From Macropodus opercularis (Eukaryota; Chordata; Actinopteri; Anabantiformes; Osphronemidae): DNA of 64,000 nucleotides. Below are positions 13,154 through 27,600 of this stretch, piece by piece. Under the pieces are notes generated by a model. The model had not been told where the DNA came from, searched no databases, and was given only the letters and a program-made list of their open reading frames with translations. The stretch covers positions 5,188,501 to 5,252,500 of the forward strand of contig JAUCMP010000026.1 of assembly GCA_030770545.1 (NCBI GenBank), in the 5' to 3' direction. The position numbers were made by a program, and so were the translations under genes. Numbering within the stretch: position 1 is the first letter of the stretch; each line of letters opens with the position of its first letter.

Positions 13154-14710
13154 TATAGTTTGGTACTCAGATTTACTGGCATAAGCGTCATTATTTTGTA
13201 TATTCAAAAATGTAGAAATTTATGCTTTCCATAGGAGAAATCCTTTTGTTATTTGTAACATCATGACTTTTGCTATATTCTGTGTTTTCATTCACCACTG
13301 GACCACTTCTCGCCAAAAAATGTGCAGGAGCAGCGTGGATGCAAATGTCGCACATGACACCACAGGCAGGTGGTGCTACTGAGCTACATAGAGTTTTAAG
13401 TGGACTATGGTTTTGTCACAGTCATTTGAATTATATTTTTATCTATCAAACCTCTTAGGTGCATATAATGTCTGAGGCCTGAGCTTTAGATCTTAGCACA
13501 TCTGATAAAATGTATCGTTCAAAACAAGTGAAACGGACAAGATGAAAAGCTGATGAGTCAAACCCGGAATGAGGAAAACGTGTATGAGTGGATAACCTGC
13601 ATCAACTTTACTGCATCTAAACAGGTTAGGCTGAAACCACACACGGGAGCGAACACCCAGCCTCGCCATGCCTGGAAGGAAGAAAGATGAATGAATGATT
13701 AGTTTGTAGTTTGTGTCCTGATCTAGGTGCAGCGTATCATCCGATGAGAAGAGGGAGAGAGTGGATTTGCTTTGTAAATGCTGTGGTCGGTGGATGAGAG
13801 TTCTGAGAGATCAGTCACAAGCCCAGATGTGCACTGCGATTATTTGACGAGTCTTTGGTTTAAATCAGGTTTGAATGTGCTTAGGAAATTCATTGTCCAC
13901 TGCTGTGTTGCTGGGTGACATCTGATTGCATTGGAAAGTATTTAAAAGTCAGTTATTGCGCACTCTGCTGACAAATAGTATTTACCCAAAGCCCTTTTGT
14001 TACCCTACCCATTGTGATGTTAGCTCAATAATAATGTTTGCCTTTTCTGAAATACATAATTTAGTCAGTTTACCATTCAAGTTCACATCCAGAGACTTAG
14101 GTTCTATTTATATAAGCAACATTTGGAAAAGAAAGGTAAATATCAAAGCTGGATTCATGCCAGGTTTTAAGTAGCTGGGATAAAATACTTTAAGGCATCA
14201 TCTAAGCATTTTGCACACTAAAGGAAAGAATTTGTCTTTTGGAAGAAATGTTCTAAACAATTACACTGAAACGTCGAGTCTGCTTGTATGTCAGTCTGTC
14301 CGTCACCAGTAAACACACACAAACACACACTGGAGCAGCTCAGCCCTCTGGCAGGTCTGTGTCATCAGAGGCGGTTGAAGGGGGATGAGTGACGGGCTGT
14401 TGTAATTTGCATGACTCTGGTGTTTAAAAGAAGCTGCAGGTGCAGGATTCGTCACACAGATGAATGGATTTCTCTCTGAGCAGGCTATGCTTCTACTACG
14501 TAGGTGAATCAGCGGCATCCTGTTAGCTCTGCTGTGTACACAGACAGGATTTAATGACCGGACTGAAAGTTCTGACAATGCTCACCTGGATTAACACGCA
14601 GTTTCCTTGTGTGTTTTTATGCCTGCGATAAAAAAGGAACCGTGCTTAATTCCCCTCAACATGGAGAAATGTGTACCTGCTGGCAACTGAACCACGCCGT
14701 TTCGTTTGTA
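13154..14710. other. Intergenic DNA between SUMO3 and TSPEAR
   Basis: No gene, structural RNA or repeat family was recognised here. Promoter elements for TSPEAR presumably lie toward the right end, but none could be singled out. Confidence 0.5.
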
Positions 14711-17700
14711 ATGTCATCACTGGTATTTGTGCAGCTCCTCCTTTTAGGGTTAAGGGTCATCGACAGCACCGCAGACACATGGACCCGCTGTACAGGTAAC
14801 GTGCCCCTTCATTTCACTTCATTTGTCTGGGAGATCAGCTCAGTCTAATAACAATGTTCCGTTAATGATTATTCTTTGGATGGTTCATGGATTCATCTGA
14901 AAACCTGGGAAACCCCTCCAGCGAAAATTCTTCTGAATAATTCCAACTGTCTGTGTCTGCTCCTGCACAGTGGGAGGGCTTGTGTGTGCAGAATTAACTC
15001 AAATTAACATCCACAAACAAGCACAGACATTGTATGTGGTTGGGATTCCATAATAATTCTGCGTACATCTGAATATCAGGACGAACAGGGTGCATGTGTA
15101 CATGATGTCTCATCGATTCTGCAGTAATTGTCTTTCATTATTCTCCCTTTCCAAAGGGCATCTTTCTTAATAACCACCCCTCCTACGAGCTCCTATAGCC
15201 CCACCGCCTCCCAGGGCTATTTCCCACACAGCATGGGGTCACATATGTTATGAGAGTAATTCATTTATTACTTTATGGCACGTTTCAATCTTCTTAGATT
15301 CTGCCTCCCTAAATCAAAGCTTCTGTGCGTCTATGAGTTCACAGTACAGCACGTGTCGTTTTTTTCAGTGGGATTATTGTTCGTTGTAAGATAGAAGAAT
15401 GTGATGTGTGATTTTTCCTTCTACATCTATTTAGTGTTAATAACCTTGCAGATCTCTGTAGAATTCTAGTTACATGGTATGAAATGATTAGATTTTTTCA
15501 AATCTGAGCTTCTATCTTCTTGTTTGCTGTTTATAGACATGGTCCCTCTGGATCTTCTGTCTTTTGTGCTTGAGAGGGACACCTCCAAGCCTGTACCAGG
15601 GGTGGACATCAGGCAGGCCGGAGGGGTGAGGGGCGTTCATCTGTCCAGCCCTCACACCTCCATGAGCTTCCCCTCCTCTCAGCTGCTGGTGAACTGCAAC
15701 CTCTTCCCCAAAGAATTCTCCATTGTTGTGACACTAAAAGTCGCTCACATTGCACTCAAGGTAATTCAGCAAACCTTCCGACTAGTACAGAACTTCCACC
15801 TACATACATCTAAATGTTCTTCCTGTTTGCTTTACAGCGAAATGAATACATCTTTTCCATTGTGGAAGCCAAAAATGTAGAGAAAACATCAGCAGAAGAG
15901 GAAGATGCGAAGGACGATAAAGGAGACATTGTTAAAAGAAAGGACAGAGAGAAGGACAAGAGTCGAAACAAGAGCAATGAGGAGCAAAGGCGGATCATTC
16001 TTGGGCTCAGGATCTCTAGAAAATGCCTGCACTTTCTCTTTAAAGGTCACGGAGGGATGGTCGAGCACTGGGTGTTTCAAGGCACTCGGCTGGCTGACAA
16101 CCGGTGGCACACTCTGGTTTTAAGTGTCGGTAGTCAACATGTGAAGCTCACAGTGGACTGCACCTCGCCCGTACAAATGTACGTGTTGTTTTCGCTCCTT
16201 GAGGCCTTGTTTTTCTCTTTTCCCTGCTCACTGGGTGGGTACGCTGTCTGTAGCCCACCATCCTCTCTTCCTGTTCCCTCCACATTCCCTTAAGGAAGAG
16301 TAGATCCTTCACCACAATACAATGGCACTGCTCCAAATCTGCTCACACCCTACAGTCATATCATAGAGGCCTGACAGTGTTTGATAGATGGCTTTTAGTG
16401 GAAACTCCCTCTGGCAAACAGTAGGGTGGAATATCAGCACTCATGCAGTATATGTGTAATACAACTCCTTTCTGAGTCCTAAAAACAGAAGCGAGGGAGA
16501 ATACTTTAATTACGCAGAACTATCCCACTGCAGCTATTAGTAATAATTTAATCTTTTCTTTACGGCGAACAGCGTTCCCTCCAGGCCTTTCCCTTTAGAC
16601 GTCAACATCCAGGGTTCAAGACTCCACGTTGGCAGTCGGGGAAGATGGAAAGGCTTGTTTTCAGTAAGGCTTATATTTCCTCATTAACAGCTTGAATAAA
16701 ACTTGATGGTGATGATCCGTACCTGTGTGCTGCCCCTGTAAAGGGTCTGTTGCGGCAGCTGGTTTTGGTGCCAGGTTCGGATGCCACACGTCAGATCTGC
16801 TCCTCTTCCAACCCCGAGCCGTCAGACCTGTCAGTGCCGCCACTGCTCTTAGACCTGCCAGTCATGGGGAGAGAGGCAGACGGACATCTGACATCATATG
16901 GTAAAAGAAGTATGGTTTCATTTTCACACATTCTGTTTGCTTGGATCCCTTCTTGATCCGTCATTGTCAGACACAGAGCAGCGGGTGTCAGTGGGGCTGG
17001 AGCAGTCCTGCTCAGAGGCGCTAAAAGGTCAACTGTGGTTCAATCCACTCAGGAAAGGCCTCTATCTCTGCGACGGTACAGCGTGGATCACTGTGCTGGA
17101 AGGTGAGAAAGCAGCATCAAGCTTCACCCTCAGGAGACATGTTTTAGCTTAGGTGGAAAACCGATGACAACCTCATGTTTTCCCATACTCAGATCACAAA
17201 CGTCTGGACTATGTGCTAGAGCATCAAGTTCTCACGACGAGCTCAGAGACGCATGATGTTGAGGTATTTACCCACCTGCAAACATATCATGCATATGTTT
17301 GTGCACAGGACATTGTTTTCTCTGATTGTATTTTTCTTGCCATAGACTGAATAGTTTTACCTCCTTAGGCCTATAAAAACTTACAGACAGCTGATGAGGG
17401 GAAAATAACACTTTACTTAAACGCCTCACAACTCACAGACATGTGACAGGGAAGCAGAAATAACTTACAAGGTGCCACAAAGGAAAAATGTTGTGAACCA
17501 CTGGAGACACTTTTATTTCAGAGAGAACTTGCACTGAACATAGTTTTAGGTTGTGTATTATTCTCATGCGTGTGGATGTTTCCGCATACCTATAGATTAA
17601 TTTCTTTATCTTTTCCGCAGGTGTTTCAGGTGCCTGGCATGGGTCTGATGGCTGCCATGGCTCATCGCTCCACAGCTTCGGGTTCTGCGGTGTATCTGTG

Positions 17701-20172
17701 GACCAACAATGGTTTCCAGCTCTACCAGAATTTCACCACCCACAAAGCTCTAGCTTGGAGACACTTCACTATGGGCAAGAAAGTATGGCGAGAGATAGAT
17801 AGAAATATTTGCAGATATTGCGTTTAACTGTGATAACAAGCTTCTGATACAACATTCCTTTGTTTTGTGGTTGTGATGTAGAATTTTTTGGTGGTGTCAA
17901 ACTCTGAGGTTTCTGAGCATTCAGAGACAGATCTCTCTGATTTCTCTGCGATTTACAAATGGAGCAAGAGAAGGAAGCGGTTTGTGCCTTTCCAGACTCT
18001 GCAGACCCACTGTGCACGGGACTGGGAAGCCTTTAGCATCGATCAGCAGACATTTCTTGCTGTGGCTAATCATAGACTAGGTAAAAACAAAATAACTATC
18101 AAATGAAAACCTGTGAACGTTCATAATATCTGCATTCAGTCTGAGTGGCTGCTATTCCCTAATATCTTTCAGGTGACAACCACACCATTGATAGTGTGAT
18201 ATACAAGTGGAACAGGTTAACAAAGTCTTTTGAGGTGCACCAGAAGCTGGCAACCTCAGGGGCCTACGACTGGGAGTTCTTCACAATTGGCCCGTACCAC
18301 TTCCTGGTGGTTGCAAATGCTTTTGATGGCGTTACCACTTCTGTAGACTCTGTTATCTATGTTTGGGTCAATGGAAGCTTCCTGGTGTTCCAGACAATCA
18401 AGGTATAAACAGCAGTTGGCCAAATAAAAATGTTTAATATTTATTCTGAAAGTTTTGAAAGAAGCAATATAGGCAGCATGGAATGTATTAGACTTAATAA
18501 CAGTTTAATGTAGCATTTTGCTGCATGATTTTCATATCATTGATCTTATCACCAGCTGAGCTTTAATTTAATCTGATAGTATCTGTATCTTTAAAACTGA
18601 TATGAAAAAACATCTATACACAAAAGGAAGGTAATATAATCTGGATGAGATAAAAGGGTAATAGGAGATGAGAGTGCTACGAACGTTTGTGTCTGTGCAT
18701 TTCAGACAGAGCCAAAAATAGAGCGTGTGGTTTGCCATGATTTGCCTGAGTGATAGCGATGGTTTGACATGCGATGATAGTGAAGGATATTTTTTAATCT
18801 AGCCAACATTTGAGGAGAGAGAACTGACAGTGTGATAGACACGTGAGAAACCACAGGGGTATGTACAATTTAGGGAAACTCCACAGCCGGATGTAAAGAC
18901 ACTCAGGCCACCTTGGGGCAGGTAGAAAGAGAAAACATGCATTTTCAGCCAGTGTTTTGCTTCATGGATGCGATGTCAGCTGGTCAGTCACCCACTCACC
19001 CTGACTGAAATATTTCAGCTACTATAATAACTTTAGCAATCCTCTGACTTCTCCTCCAGTGTTTGTTTAGTGTTTAGGTTTGGTTTTCAATGAGATACGC
19101 TAGTGATTATCTAAAGCACCATCAAACACTATCATCAGGTCAGACTAGCTCAATGCATTACCTACTCAATTAATGACGTTCCCCCACAGCCTCACGTGCA
19201 CTTGGTTCTAAATGCAAATGATCAAATTGTAGCATGCAAATATCTGAGCTTGCTGATACCAGCATGTCATTCTAAACATCACTCTGTACAGCACAGATGT
19301 TGCTTTTGACCTATATCTTGTTTTTAGTTGTTCGCCATTCCCTTAGTTTAGAACATTGTCTCGTGTCTCCACGCCATCAACCAGATGTTTTCTCTGTTAC
19401 TGTCAATCCAGACGTTCTGCGCAACAGATTGGGAAATGTTTCGGATTGGCAGCAGAGTCTTCCTAGTCGTTGCCAACGGACACAGACTCCATGGCAACGG
19501 GCCCAGTCGATACGCCATCAACTCCACAATCTACGAACTGGACATGATTGGACAAGTGTTTGTGCGCTTCCAGGACATTGTCACCTACAGGTACAGGCCA
19601 GGTGCATGTATACACAGACAGATTGTAGGAACCCTTCATATGTAATAATAACCCGTTTGCTACTGTTTCACCATCTCATCATCACCACATACCTGTGTGT
19701 CTCTCTAGTGCTGTGGACTGGGAGTTCTTCAGCCTCGGGGAGGAACATTTTCTGGTTGTTGCTAATTCCTTTAATGGAGAATCCTACTCTCTCAACAGCA
19801 TTCTCTACAGGTACTCAACATGTCGACCACACTCCCTCTGCTAGTAATTCATCTTGTCTTCGTCTTCACTGACTGCACTCTGACTTTTTGCTGAAATCAT
19901 GTCATGAACACACACCTATGTTGTTGTAATGTAGATTTATTTTGTGCCTCACACACAGAAGTAAAAACACATCAGGTCTAGTGATGACCCCCCATCCCCT
20001 TGTCTGTTTATTTTTCAGGTGGCAGGGATATGAAGGCTTTGTTCCTGTTCACTGGCTTCCAACAATTGGGTGCAGTGACTGGGAGTTTTTCAGCTTTAAT
20101 GGAGAATCATATTTGATCTACTCTAGTGCCAAAGCTCCTCTTTCAAAAGTGTTCAAGCTAAAAACTTACTAG
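14711..20172 (+). CDS. TSPEAR: Thrombospondin-type laminin G domain and EAR repeat protein (TSPEAR)
   Basis: TSPEAR is a secreted protein linked in humans to hearing and to tooth/hair development. Thirteen exons (14711-14795, 15537-15760, 15838-16178, 16573-16663, 16744-16900, 16971-17102, 17193-17263, 17621-17782, 17882-18080, 18173-18402, 19412-19590, 19709-19810, 20019-20172) join to about 708 residues, against 669 in human. The chosen ATG gives a compact signal peptide (MSSLVFVQLLLLGLRV); in-frame ATGs at 14609 and 14669 are alternatives. The laminin-G/TSPN part starts DMVPLDLLSFVLERD. Seven EAR beta-propeller blades follow, recognisable as DWExF...FLVVAN repeats (for example DWEFFTIGPYHFLVVAN and DWEMFRIGSRVFLVVANG). 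The C-terminus is LIYSSAKAPLSKVFKLKTY. Oddity: a lysine/glutamate-rich insertion in the laminin-G part (15865-15985). The 1-kb intron 18403-19411 holds nothing recognised. Confidence 0.92.
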
Positions 20173-20897
20173 GCAAAAAGCAGTGGGCTGCAGCTTTGTG
20201 TAGAGTATGTTTAGAGCTGGTGTTTATTTCTCTGTAGCTGTTTGTGTGTCCCTGTGTGAGAACACATTAAAACAGATATACTAGAAATTACGGCCGGAGG
20301 AAATTATATTTAATAACCATCCCTGGATAGAGTTTATACAAAATATTAACTGTTAGTGCTATGTCAAACACAGCAAACACCACGTGCTTTATTTTATTAG
20401 TATATGTCTGCACTGCTCTACAGATATTAATATAATTCAGTGCTGCCACTGTTGTTTGTTTCTGTAAAAACATTTTAAGTTGAAATTATATTTAACATAT
20501 TATAATTTAGCTTTGTGTCAAAACTGTGATTGTCCCCAACACAGTTAGACTGGTTGTTAATTATTTGCCTCAGACTGCACGATTTATATGTTTAAAAAAA
20601 TGCAGCAAGTTGTCTAAATTACAATAAACCAGACTTAATATGTTTACATGGAAGTCTTGAGTTGTTTATGCATGGGATAGCCTTCAGCTGAGTTCATTTT
20701 GAACATGCTGGTTGGGAACAAACGTGTCAAACATACCCTGCAGGATTGAATTTACACTCTTTTTTATGCCAAGTTCTTTTGTGGCTAATCAGATTTTAAG
20801 TGATATCCTTGGATGGTATGCAGTCCCGCACACATGGCCCTGGGCAGGTAGCCGGCATGCGCTATAAAAACGACAGCCATAAACCAAATGTGGCGCA
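20173..20897 (+). other. TSPEAR 3' UTR and intergenic DNA
   Basis: An AATAAA at 20623-20628 is the likely TSPEAR polyadenylation signal. No other gene is seen. Confidence 0.55.
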
Positions 20898-21643
20898 ACT
20901 AAACTACAAGTCCGCTAATGCCTTTGTAGCCTCTAAAGAAAGGATTGTGGGAAATATAGTTCCACGTTTGGTAGCTTTTCCGCGGTATTTCAGGGTGTTG
21001 GTGGCTTTAGAACTGGATAATATAACACCGCAATCAAAGTTTTCGAAAAACCAACGTAAGTCAAACCCGGTATCTCAACTGGCTATGAAGCAAAACGAGT
21101 TGTATTTATGGGAGCGCCGTTACGCGACTGGTGTGTTACTACAAGTACCACAATGCATCAGTACATTCAGCGACAGGGACAAACATGGCTGCCTACTGTC
21201 TCCCAGCTGTCTTTTTATTTATGTTTCGTTTATTATCCGTTTCAAGACAAGGAAAGGAAGAAGAGGTCGTTCGAAGCTACAGTGAAATACAGTTTAAGTA
21301 ACCGAGTCTATGGTTTCGTTTGGGAGACGCCATTTTTTCTATCGCTGTGACACCGACAGCACAGTTTTCCTCACATTTTCACTGATCCGCGTCTTGGATT
21401 CGTTTGACTTTTGTTAGCGTGTTAAGCTAGCGAAGCAACACAGCTGCGAGCCCATCGTGTATCCAGCCGTTAGTAGCCGCTATGTTTAGCCCCGTGAAGT
21501 CTTCTTACTTCAGAGTTAGTCCGGCCATCGTCAACAGAGAACTCGGCAAGACTAAGATGAGATAGCGAGAGGGAGAGGGCTCACACACGAATAACGACGA
21601 GGCACCGAACCGAGAGAAAAGCGAGTGAATAAAGCCACGCAGC
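20898..21643 (+). promoter_or_regulatory. USP40 promoter and 5' UTR region with three ZNF143/Staf-like motifs
   Basis: Three copies resemble the ZNF143/Staf (SBS) element ACTACAAnTCCCAnnATGC: ACTACAAGTCCGCTAATGC at 20903-20921, an inverted copy at 20942-20961, and ACTACAAGTACCACAATGC at 21138-21156. A GCCATTTT YY1-like site lies near 21328. Such sites mark TATA-less housekeeping promoters, which suits a deubiquitinase. The motif matches are by eye. Confidence 0.45.
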
Positions 21644-24600
21644 ATGTTCGGGAATCTTTTTGAGGAAGACGGGGGGGAAGGTTTCTCTGCTTCCCCCAAG
21701 GGAAGAGTTGCGAAGGGGGGAGATGAGCCACCTTTGCCCCGAGGAAGAAGCAATCTGTGCGGCATCAAGAACCAGGGCGGGACCTGCTACCTCAACTCTC
21801 TGCTCCAGACTCTGCTGTTCACCCCGGAGTTCAGAGGTAAGCCGAGGACAGGTGAAGAGGCAGAGGTGAGGCAGAGGGCGTGTCTGGGCTATCTGTGATT
21901 TCCATTCTTCGGTGTTTGTCTCCGCAGAGGAGCTGTTCACTTTAGGGCCAGAAGAATTAGGATGCCTGGAAGATAAGGATGAACCAGACTCCAAAGTAAG
22001 CACTGCAAGATAACTGTAGGTGTAACCACAGCTGTCACGTATGGGTGTGTCCTTATGAAGCTGAATGAGGTGTTTCCCTCTCCCCCAGGTCAGAGTGATT
22101 CCACTGGAGCTCCAGCGACTGTTTGGCCGCCTGTTGCTGGTGGACCAGCAAAGCGCCTCCACAGCTGACCTCACTGACAGCTTTGGCTGGAACAGCAGCG
22201 AGGTCTGTGGTTGTTGTGACGGTAGTTGAGGAGATGGAAGGGATCTGGTCTTGTAGAGATATAACAATAGATGCAATCATTCATTAAAATGGATTTCAAA
22301 CTCATTAACCCCTTGAGGATCTTAAAGCACACAGCAGTGAAAGCAGGTTATCTAGGGGACGTTTACATGGTACATACAACCTGACAAGAATCCATATTTT
22401 GCTTCGGGACATTCACATAAACATCTCACTAGGGGACACTGTGCACATCAATCTGATCAAGCTTCAACCAAAAGTTTAAAACCATCTATAAAATCAAAAG
22501 TGGAACTAAACCCGGAATAAACGAGGTCAGGCCAGAGTGACTATGCAAATCGTGGCTGTATCCAAGGCTTGTATCAAATACTAACAATATGAGCTTTTTC
22601 TTACGCAGAATAACGTGACAGAAGAAACTATACCAAATCAATATGCAAATCAATATTAACTGTTACATAACACAAGGCAAAATAAAGGTCCTAACAAAAT
22701 CTAAAAGGTTTAAGAAAAATAGACACGTTTTCTTATTGACATTGATTTGTTATATGACAATACATTATAAGACATATGATAGTACTTACTTTATAGTATT
22801 GGCGTGATATTGGGACACAGCAGATGTTTGGATACTTTTTCTGCTTTCTTGCTCTCAGGGAACAAATCAGCACGATGTGCAGGAGCTGAACAGGATTTTG
22901 TTCAGTGCATTGGAGCACTCTCTGGTGGGCACCAGCGGTAGTACTTTTATCCAACGGCTCTACCATGGGACTATTGCAAACAGCATTGTATGCAAGGAGT
23001 GTGGAAACATCAGTCAGCGTCAGGTATATTTTCAGGTGTTTGCGTTTACATTTGACTGTATTTGCCCAAGAAATATTGTGGAAGGAATCTGACATGTAAA
23101 TGCGACAGCTGAACCCAGTAACCTGGTTGGGATCTAAATGTTTGTTTGTACTTTCCTTAGGAGGACTTCCTGGACCTGACTGTGTGTGTTTGTGGTGTGT
23201 CTAGTCTGGAGGAGGCTTTGTGGAACATGTTTGTAGAAGAAGAGTTGTTTGAGGGCAATAACCTGTACCGCTGTGCACAGTGTGACAGGCTGGTCACTGC
23301 AGCCAAGGTCAGCACCAGCATTCAGGCCACATTAACACAATAACAAAGGTTATAATACAGGAAACCTTAGGAGGACATTGTGCTGTGTCCTCTGTTTTTA
23401 CTATTTTAGTAAAATAGAAAATAATCGGTGAAAACATTTTTACAATAACGTTTTTGGTTGTTTCTCTTCTCGTACTCGTCTTGTTTTGCTCTCGTCCAGT
23501 CTGCAAAGCTGAAGAAGCTCCCTCCATTCTTGACCATGTCTTTGCTGAGATTCAGCTTTGACTTTGCTAAATGTGAGCGATACAAGGAGACGGGACGTTA
23601 CAGCTTCCCCCTCACCATCAACCTACGGCCATTTTGTGAACAGGTACTCTCTCTTCTTTTATTGCACATCAGACACATTAAACCTTTCTGTAATATGGCT
23701 ATTTTTTTGCCATTTTGAATTCTATAACTAATACCTTGTTACATTAAGAAGTCCAGGAAGAGAAAAAGATTTTTCTTTATTACAGGCAGAAGGAGAAGAA
23801 GCCGATTACTCCTATGAGCTGTTCTCTGTGATTATCCACAAGGGCGGCTGTTATGGCGGCCATTACCATGTTTATATCCGGGATATCGACCAGCTTGGTC
23901 ACTGGGAGCCATTGGTGAGAAAACCAGATAAAACCGATACATGATAGTCATTTTATAATAAGAGATGTTGGCGGCTTTGCTAAATAAAACAAATTAGTAA
24001 GACATAATTATTTATGTGCATTACTGCCAACAATGTAAAAACTAACCAGATTCTACAATCTTTTGAATATATGCATGAGGAAATGCTAGTAAATGTGTGT
24101 CATCGTCAGGAGGAGGACTACAAGCCTAAGACTCAGAAGAAAGTCAAGTCGGAGGTCAAGGAAGCGTGTGAGCCTAAACTACACGCTGATGACCCTCTGT
24201 CTGTGCTCGCTGCCATCATTTCTCAGGTAGGACAACGGCAGTACTAAGGTCTTGCTTGACTAAACCTTTCCTGGCTTTGAAACACATGCTTTTATGTGCG
24301 TTGACTCAGTGTTAAAGCAACAATTAACTAATTAGCTGCTCATTTTCTGTCTGCTAGGAGTCATCAAAGAGTGTTTTGGTGGACCAGCTGGGCCAGAAAC
24401 TCATGGATAAGATTGGTTCATCCTGGAACAAAAAGTTTAGAAAGCATTATGGCCCCATAGGAAAGGTGTTTTTCTTTAATGATTATTGTGGGTGTTATAT
24501 TTCTGTCCTAATTTTTCTTGTTTATGAACTGCTGTTGCTTTATATATTTTCCTTCTGATATAGTTCCTGCATTCCCACAATGATGTTTTCATCTTGGTGT

Positions 24601-27600
24601 CCAATGGTACCCGAGTGGCACTGAAGGCAGACCCACCAAGTCCTGTGACTGAGCCTCCTGTCCCACCAGAACAGACCAAAAACGCTGATCCATCAGCTTT
24701 TGAACAGCAGCCCGTACCAGACCAAAGACCGGAGCCTGTGAAAGAGGTACTAACGAACAGTTTTAACAGTCCATGGTTAAATATTGCAGTCATCTGCCTT
24801 GTTTTTGGACATCATGTGATTACTGCGATGCCTGTTTCCCACGGTGTATCTTCCTGTCTATCAGCAGGGTAGCCACTGGTTTGATCTTAATGACTCCACA
24901 GTGACCCCCATCAGGGAGTCTGACATAGAGAAGCAGTTCCAAGGCAAAGAGAGTGCATACATGCTGTTCTACAGAAAAACACAGCTGCAGAGGCCGTGCG
25001 AAGGTAACAGATACCGTGTTTTTCATTTGTAATGGAAAGATTATTTCTGCTTGAATTAAACTGAATAAGAAATAGATGGAGGATGAGTAAAGGGGGTTAG
25101 ATTTGTACATGTTTAAAAATGGGTGCAATAATAAATGATTAAATTTAAATAACTACTTACTATTTCTGGTATTTACATTTTCAGCTCTGAATAATCCCCA
25201 ATATAAAGTTCCTTCTCACCTTGTTCAGATGGCTCAGGAGGAAAACATCCAACTGCAAGAGATGCGGTACAGAAACACACACACTCACTTACATTTCACC
25301 TTTTTTATGCGTTGTTGTTGTTATTAATAATAACACAAATACATGTATATGAAGCTACATTATTTTTGTCACAGGGATAGGTTTGAAGCCACCAATAATA
25401 CAGTGGAGCTGCATCTGCACCTGGCACCCAGTTACAGGCTGGAAAATGGAGCCCTGCAGCCTGCCAACGAGGAGCTGAACGGGGGCACAGCCCTCAGTTT
25501 TGACCGTAGGAAGACAGTGGGAGACCTGCGATTAACTATTTATCAGGTAACTTTTTTCCCCCAAAAGATCCAAATACTGTGTTTAGGTCTTTTTTCTAAA
25601 GAGTAATAGAAATAAGATGCCTTTCTGAATGTGGAACATGTCTCTGTATCTGATCCATCTGGATTCCAAAACAAGTGGATTTGTCTTTTCAGATGCAGGA
25701 ATTCTGGGAAGGAGATATGGCCTTGACTTTGGCCAAGAGCCTTCCAGCAGGTCTACACCTCTACAATACTCTCACAGGTAAGACGAGTAGCAAAGCACTG
25801 AAACAGGACAGTACAATGTAAATGTACATGTGTAAATGTACGTAAATACATTTTGATTGCGTTACTCTTTTCAGATGACAGCGTCTCCCTGTACAGTGCA
25901 GGCATCTACACAAACTCTGACTTGTTTGTGTGGAATGGAAAAGAGGTGAAGAAACCTAGAATTCATCATTAACTTGTTGGTATCGACCAAGTAACTCACA
26001 TTCATGGTTTTTATCTCATCAGGTGTGTGGCGCCACTATCCTAACTGGAGCTGAGTGGGAACCAGTCCTGCTGACTGTAGTCCGTCCCTTTTTGGGGGAT
26101 GATGTAGAGAAGGAGACAGGGGATGTGGTTGCTAGTGAGGAGGACAGAGGAGCTTTTGAAAATGGGGGATCTGGACTTAAAAGCGAATCAAGAGGGTTTG
26201 CAGGTGGTGCAACTCTTGGGGAGATTAAGGAAGCGCTTGGGGAGCCTAAGGAGAGTCTTCTGTGCCAAAAGAGAGGACAACAGGGGGCAGAAGAGGGAGG
26301 AGGGGCAAGTGGTTGGAGGGTGTTCCCCCCTGATGACATGCACCGGACACTGAAGGAGCTGTCATTAAAAGATGGAGACGCATTGTTGGTGCTGGAACCA
26401 CAGTCGTTTGACAGCAGGTAAAATCCTCTGCGGTGTATGTACATGTTCTTCATGATGTTTTCAAATGTTTTACACCAGTCGTCTTCATTTTGCTTAGTGT
26501 GTTTACTCGGAACGGTGACGTTGTCACCGTGACTACGCCGTCTGACTGCCGCTGGCTCCAGGTGGAGTTTCGACCACACGAAGGGGGAGGAGGTAGAGGG
26601 GAGAAACAGGAGGAGGGGAGGAAAATCAAGGTTCCAGCCACAGGAAACATGGTTCGTTACTGTCGAGCTTCTTCTTACTTATTCTATACTGTCTCTCAGC
26701 TTTAAACGTGGCTATTGCTACGGATAATGTAGTTTCATGTGTCTCTGTCACCAGCTGCTGTGTGAAGTGAAACAGAGAGCCATAGAGGAGCTGCAGCTAC
26801 ACGGTAAACCCTCAGGCAAGACACCGTATTTATACAGCCAGATATTTAAAGTATGCCTGTGATTAGCCTTAAAATGCGTCTTAGGACATCATGGGTTTGA
26901 TTGTGTAATGTGCTGGTTTCCGGTTATCAGAAGCTGTGTGTTGAGTTTGGATTCTTGTTTCTGTCTCACTGACCAGGTGCACAGTACTGCCTGAGACAGG
27001 TGGACTGCACAGGGAAACTCCTTCCTCCAGGTACTGAGTACTTTGTTACCTCAGGGTGATTCTAATGGTGCAGTTTACTCAGAGCTGGAAATCCCCTCAT
27101 TTGAACACATTCCTTAGCACTGCCCCTTCATTACATTTTATGGTCCTCTCTCTCCAGCGTTTAAAGGTGGTCTACCTTAAAGTTGAATCATCATCCGTCT
27201 TTGATGCTGTAGCACACACTTACTAATGTGCTGTCATGTTGTCTTACCCTGGTTGACTGAACAGTGTGTGAGGAGATGAGTGTTCGGGATGCAGGGGTGC
27301 GACTCATGACGACACTCACCCTCTGTCCTGGAAATGCCCCCAAGGCTTCACAGGTGTGTCTTTTCATTTGAAATCTTCAATAAAGCCTTTGTACTTGCAG
27401 CTGCATAAGTGCAGGTTAGAGGACATTTAAAGGCCAGTAAAGCTGTCATATCATACATTTATGAAAAACAAATCAACATAATGAATTGGAGCTTTTCAAA
27501 ATGCTTGATTGATGTCAGCAGACTCTGTGCTTTGCAGCTTTTTTTGCACTTTTCTGTGGGCACAGCGCCCTCTGCTGGCTTGGAGATGGACATAATCGTG

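Noticed and set aside
14609..14711. Longer N-terminus for TSPEAR from the ATG at 14609
   Set aside because: The upstream residues are not signal-like. The ATG at 14711 places the hydrophobic core directly at the N-terminus, as in other TSPEAR proteins. It cannot be fully excluded.
21581..22276. 231-codon minus-strand open frame over the first USP40 exons
   Set aside because: It overlaps well-supported USP40 coding exons in antisense and resembles no protein I recognise.
26019..26579. 186-codon minus-strand open frame within USP40
   Set aside because: It is antisense to the 395-base USP40 exon 26023-26417; proline/serine-rich content is expected from antisense of Gly/Glu-rich coding sequence.
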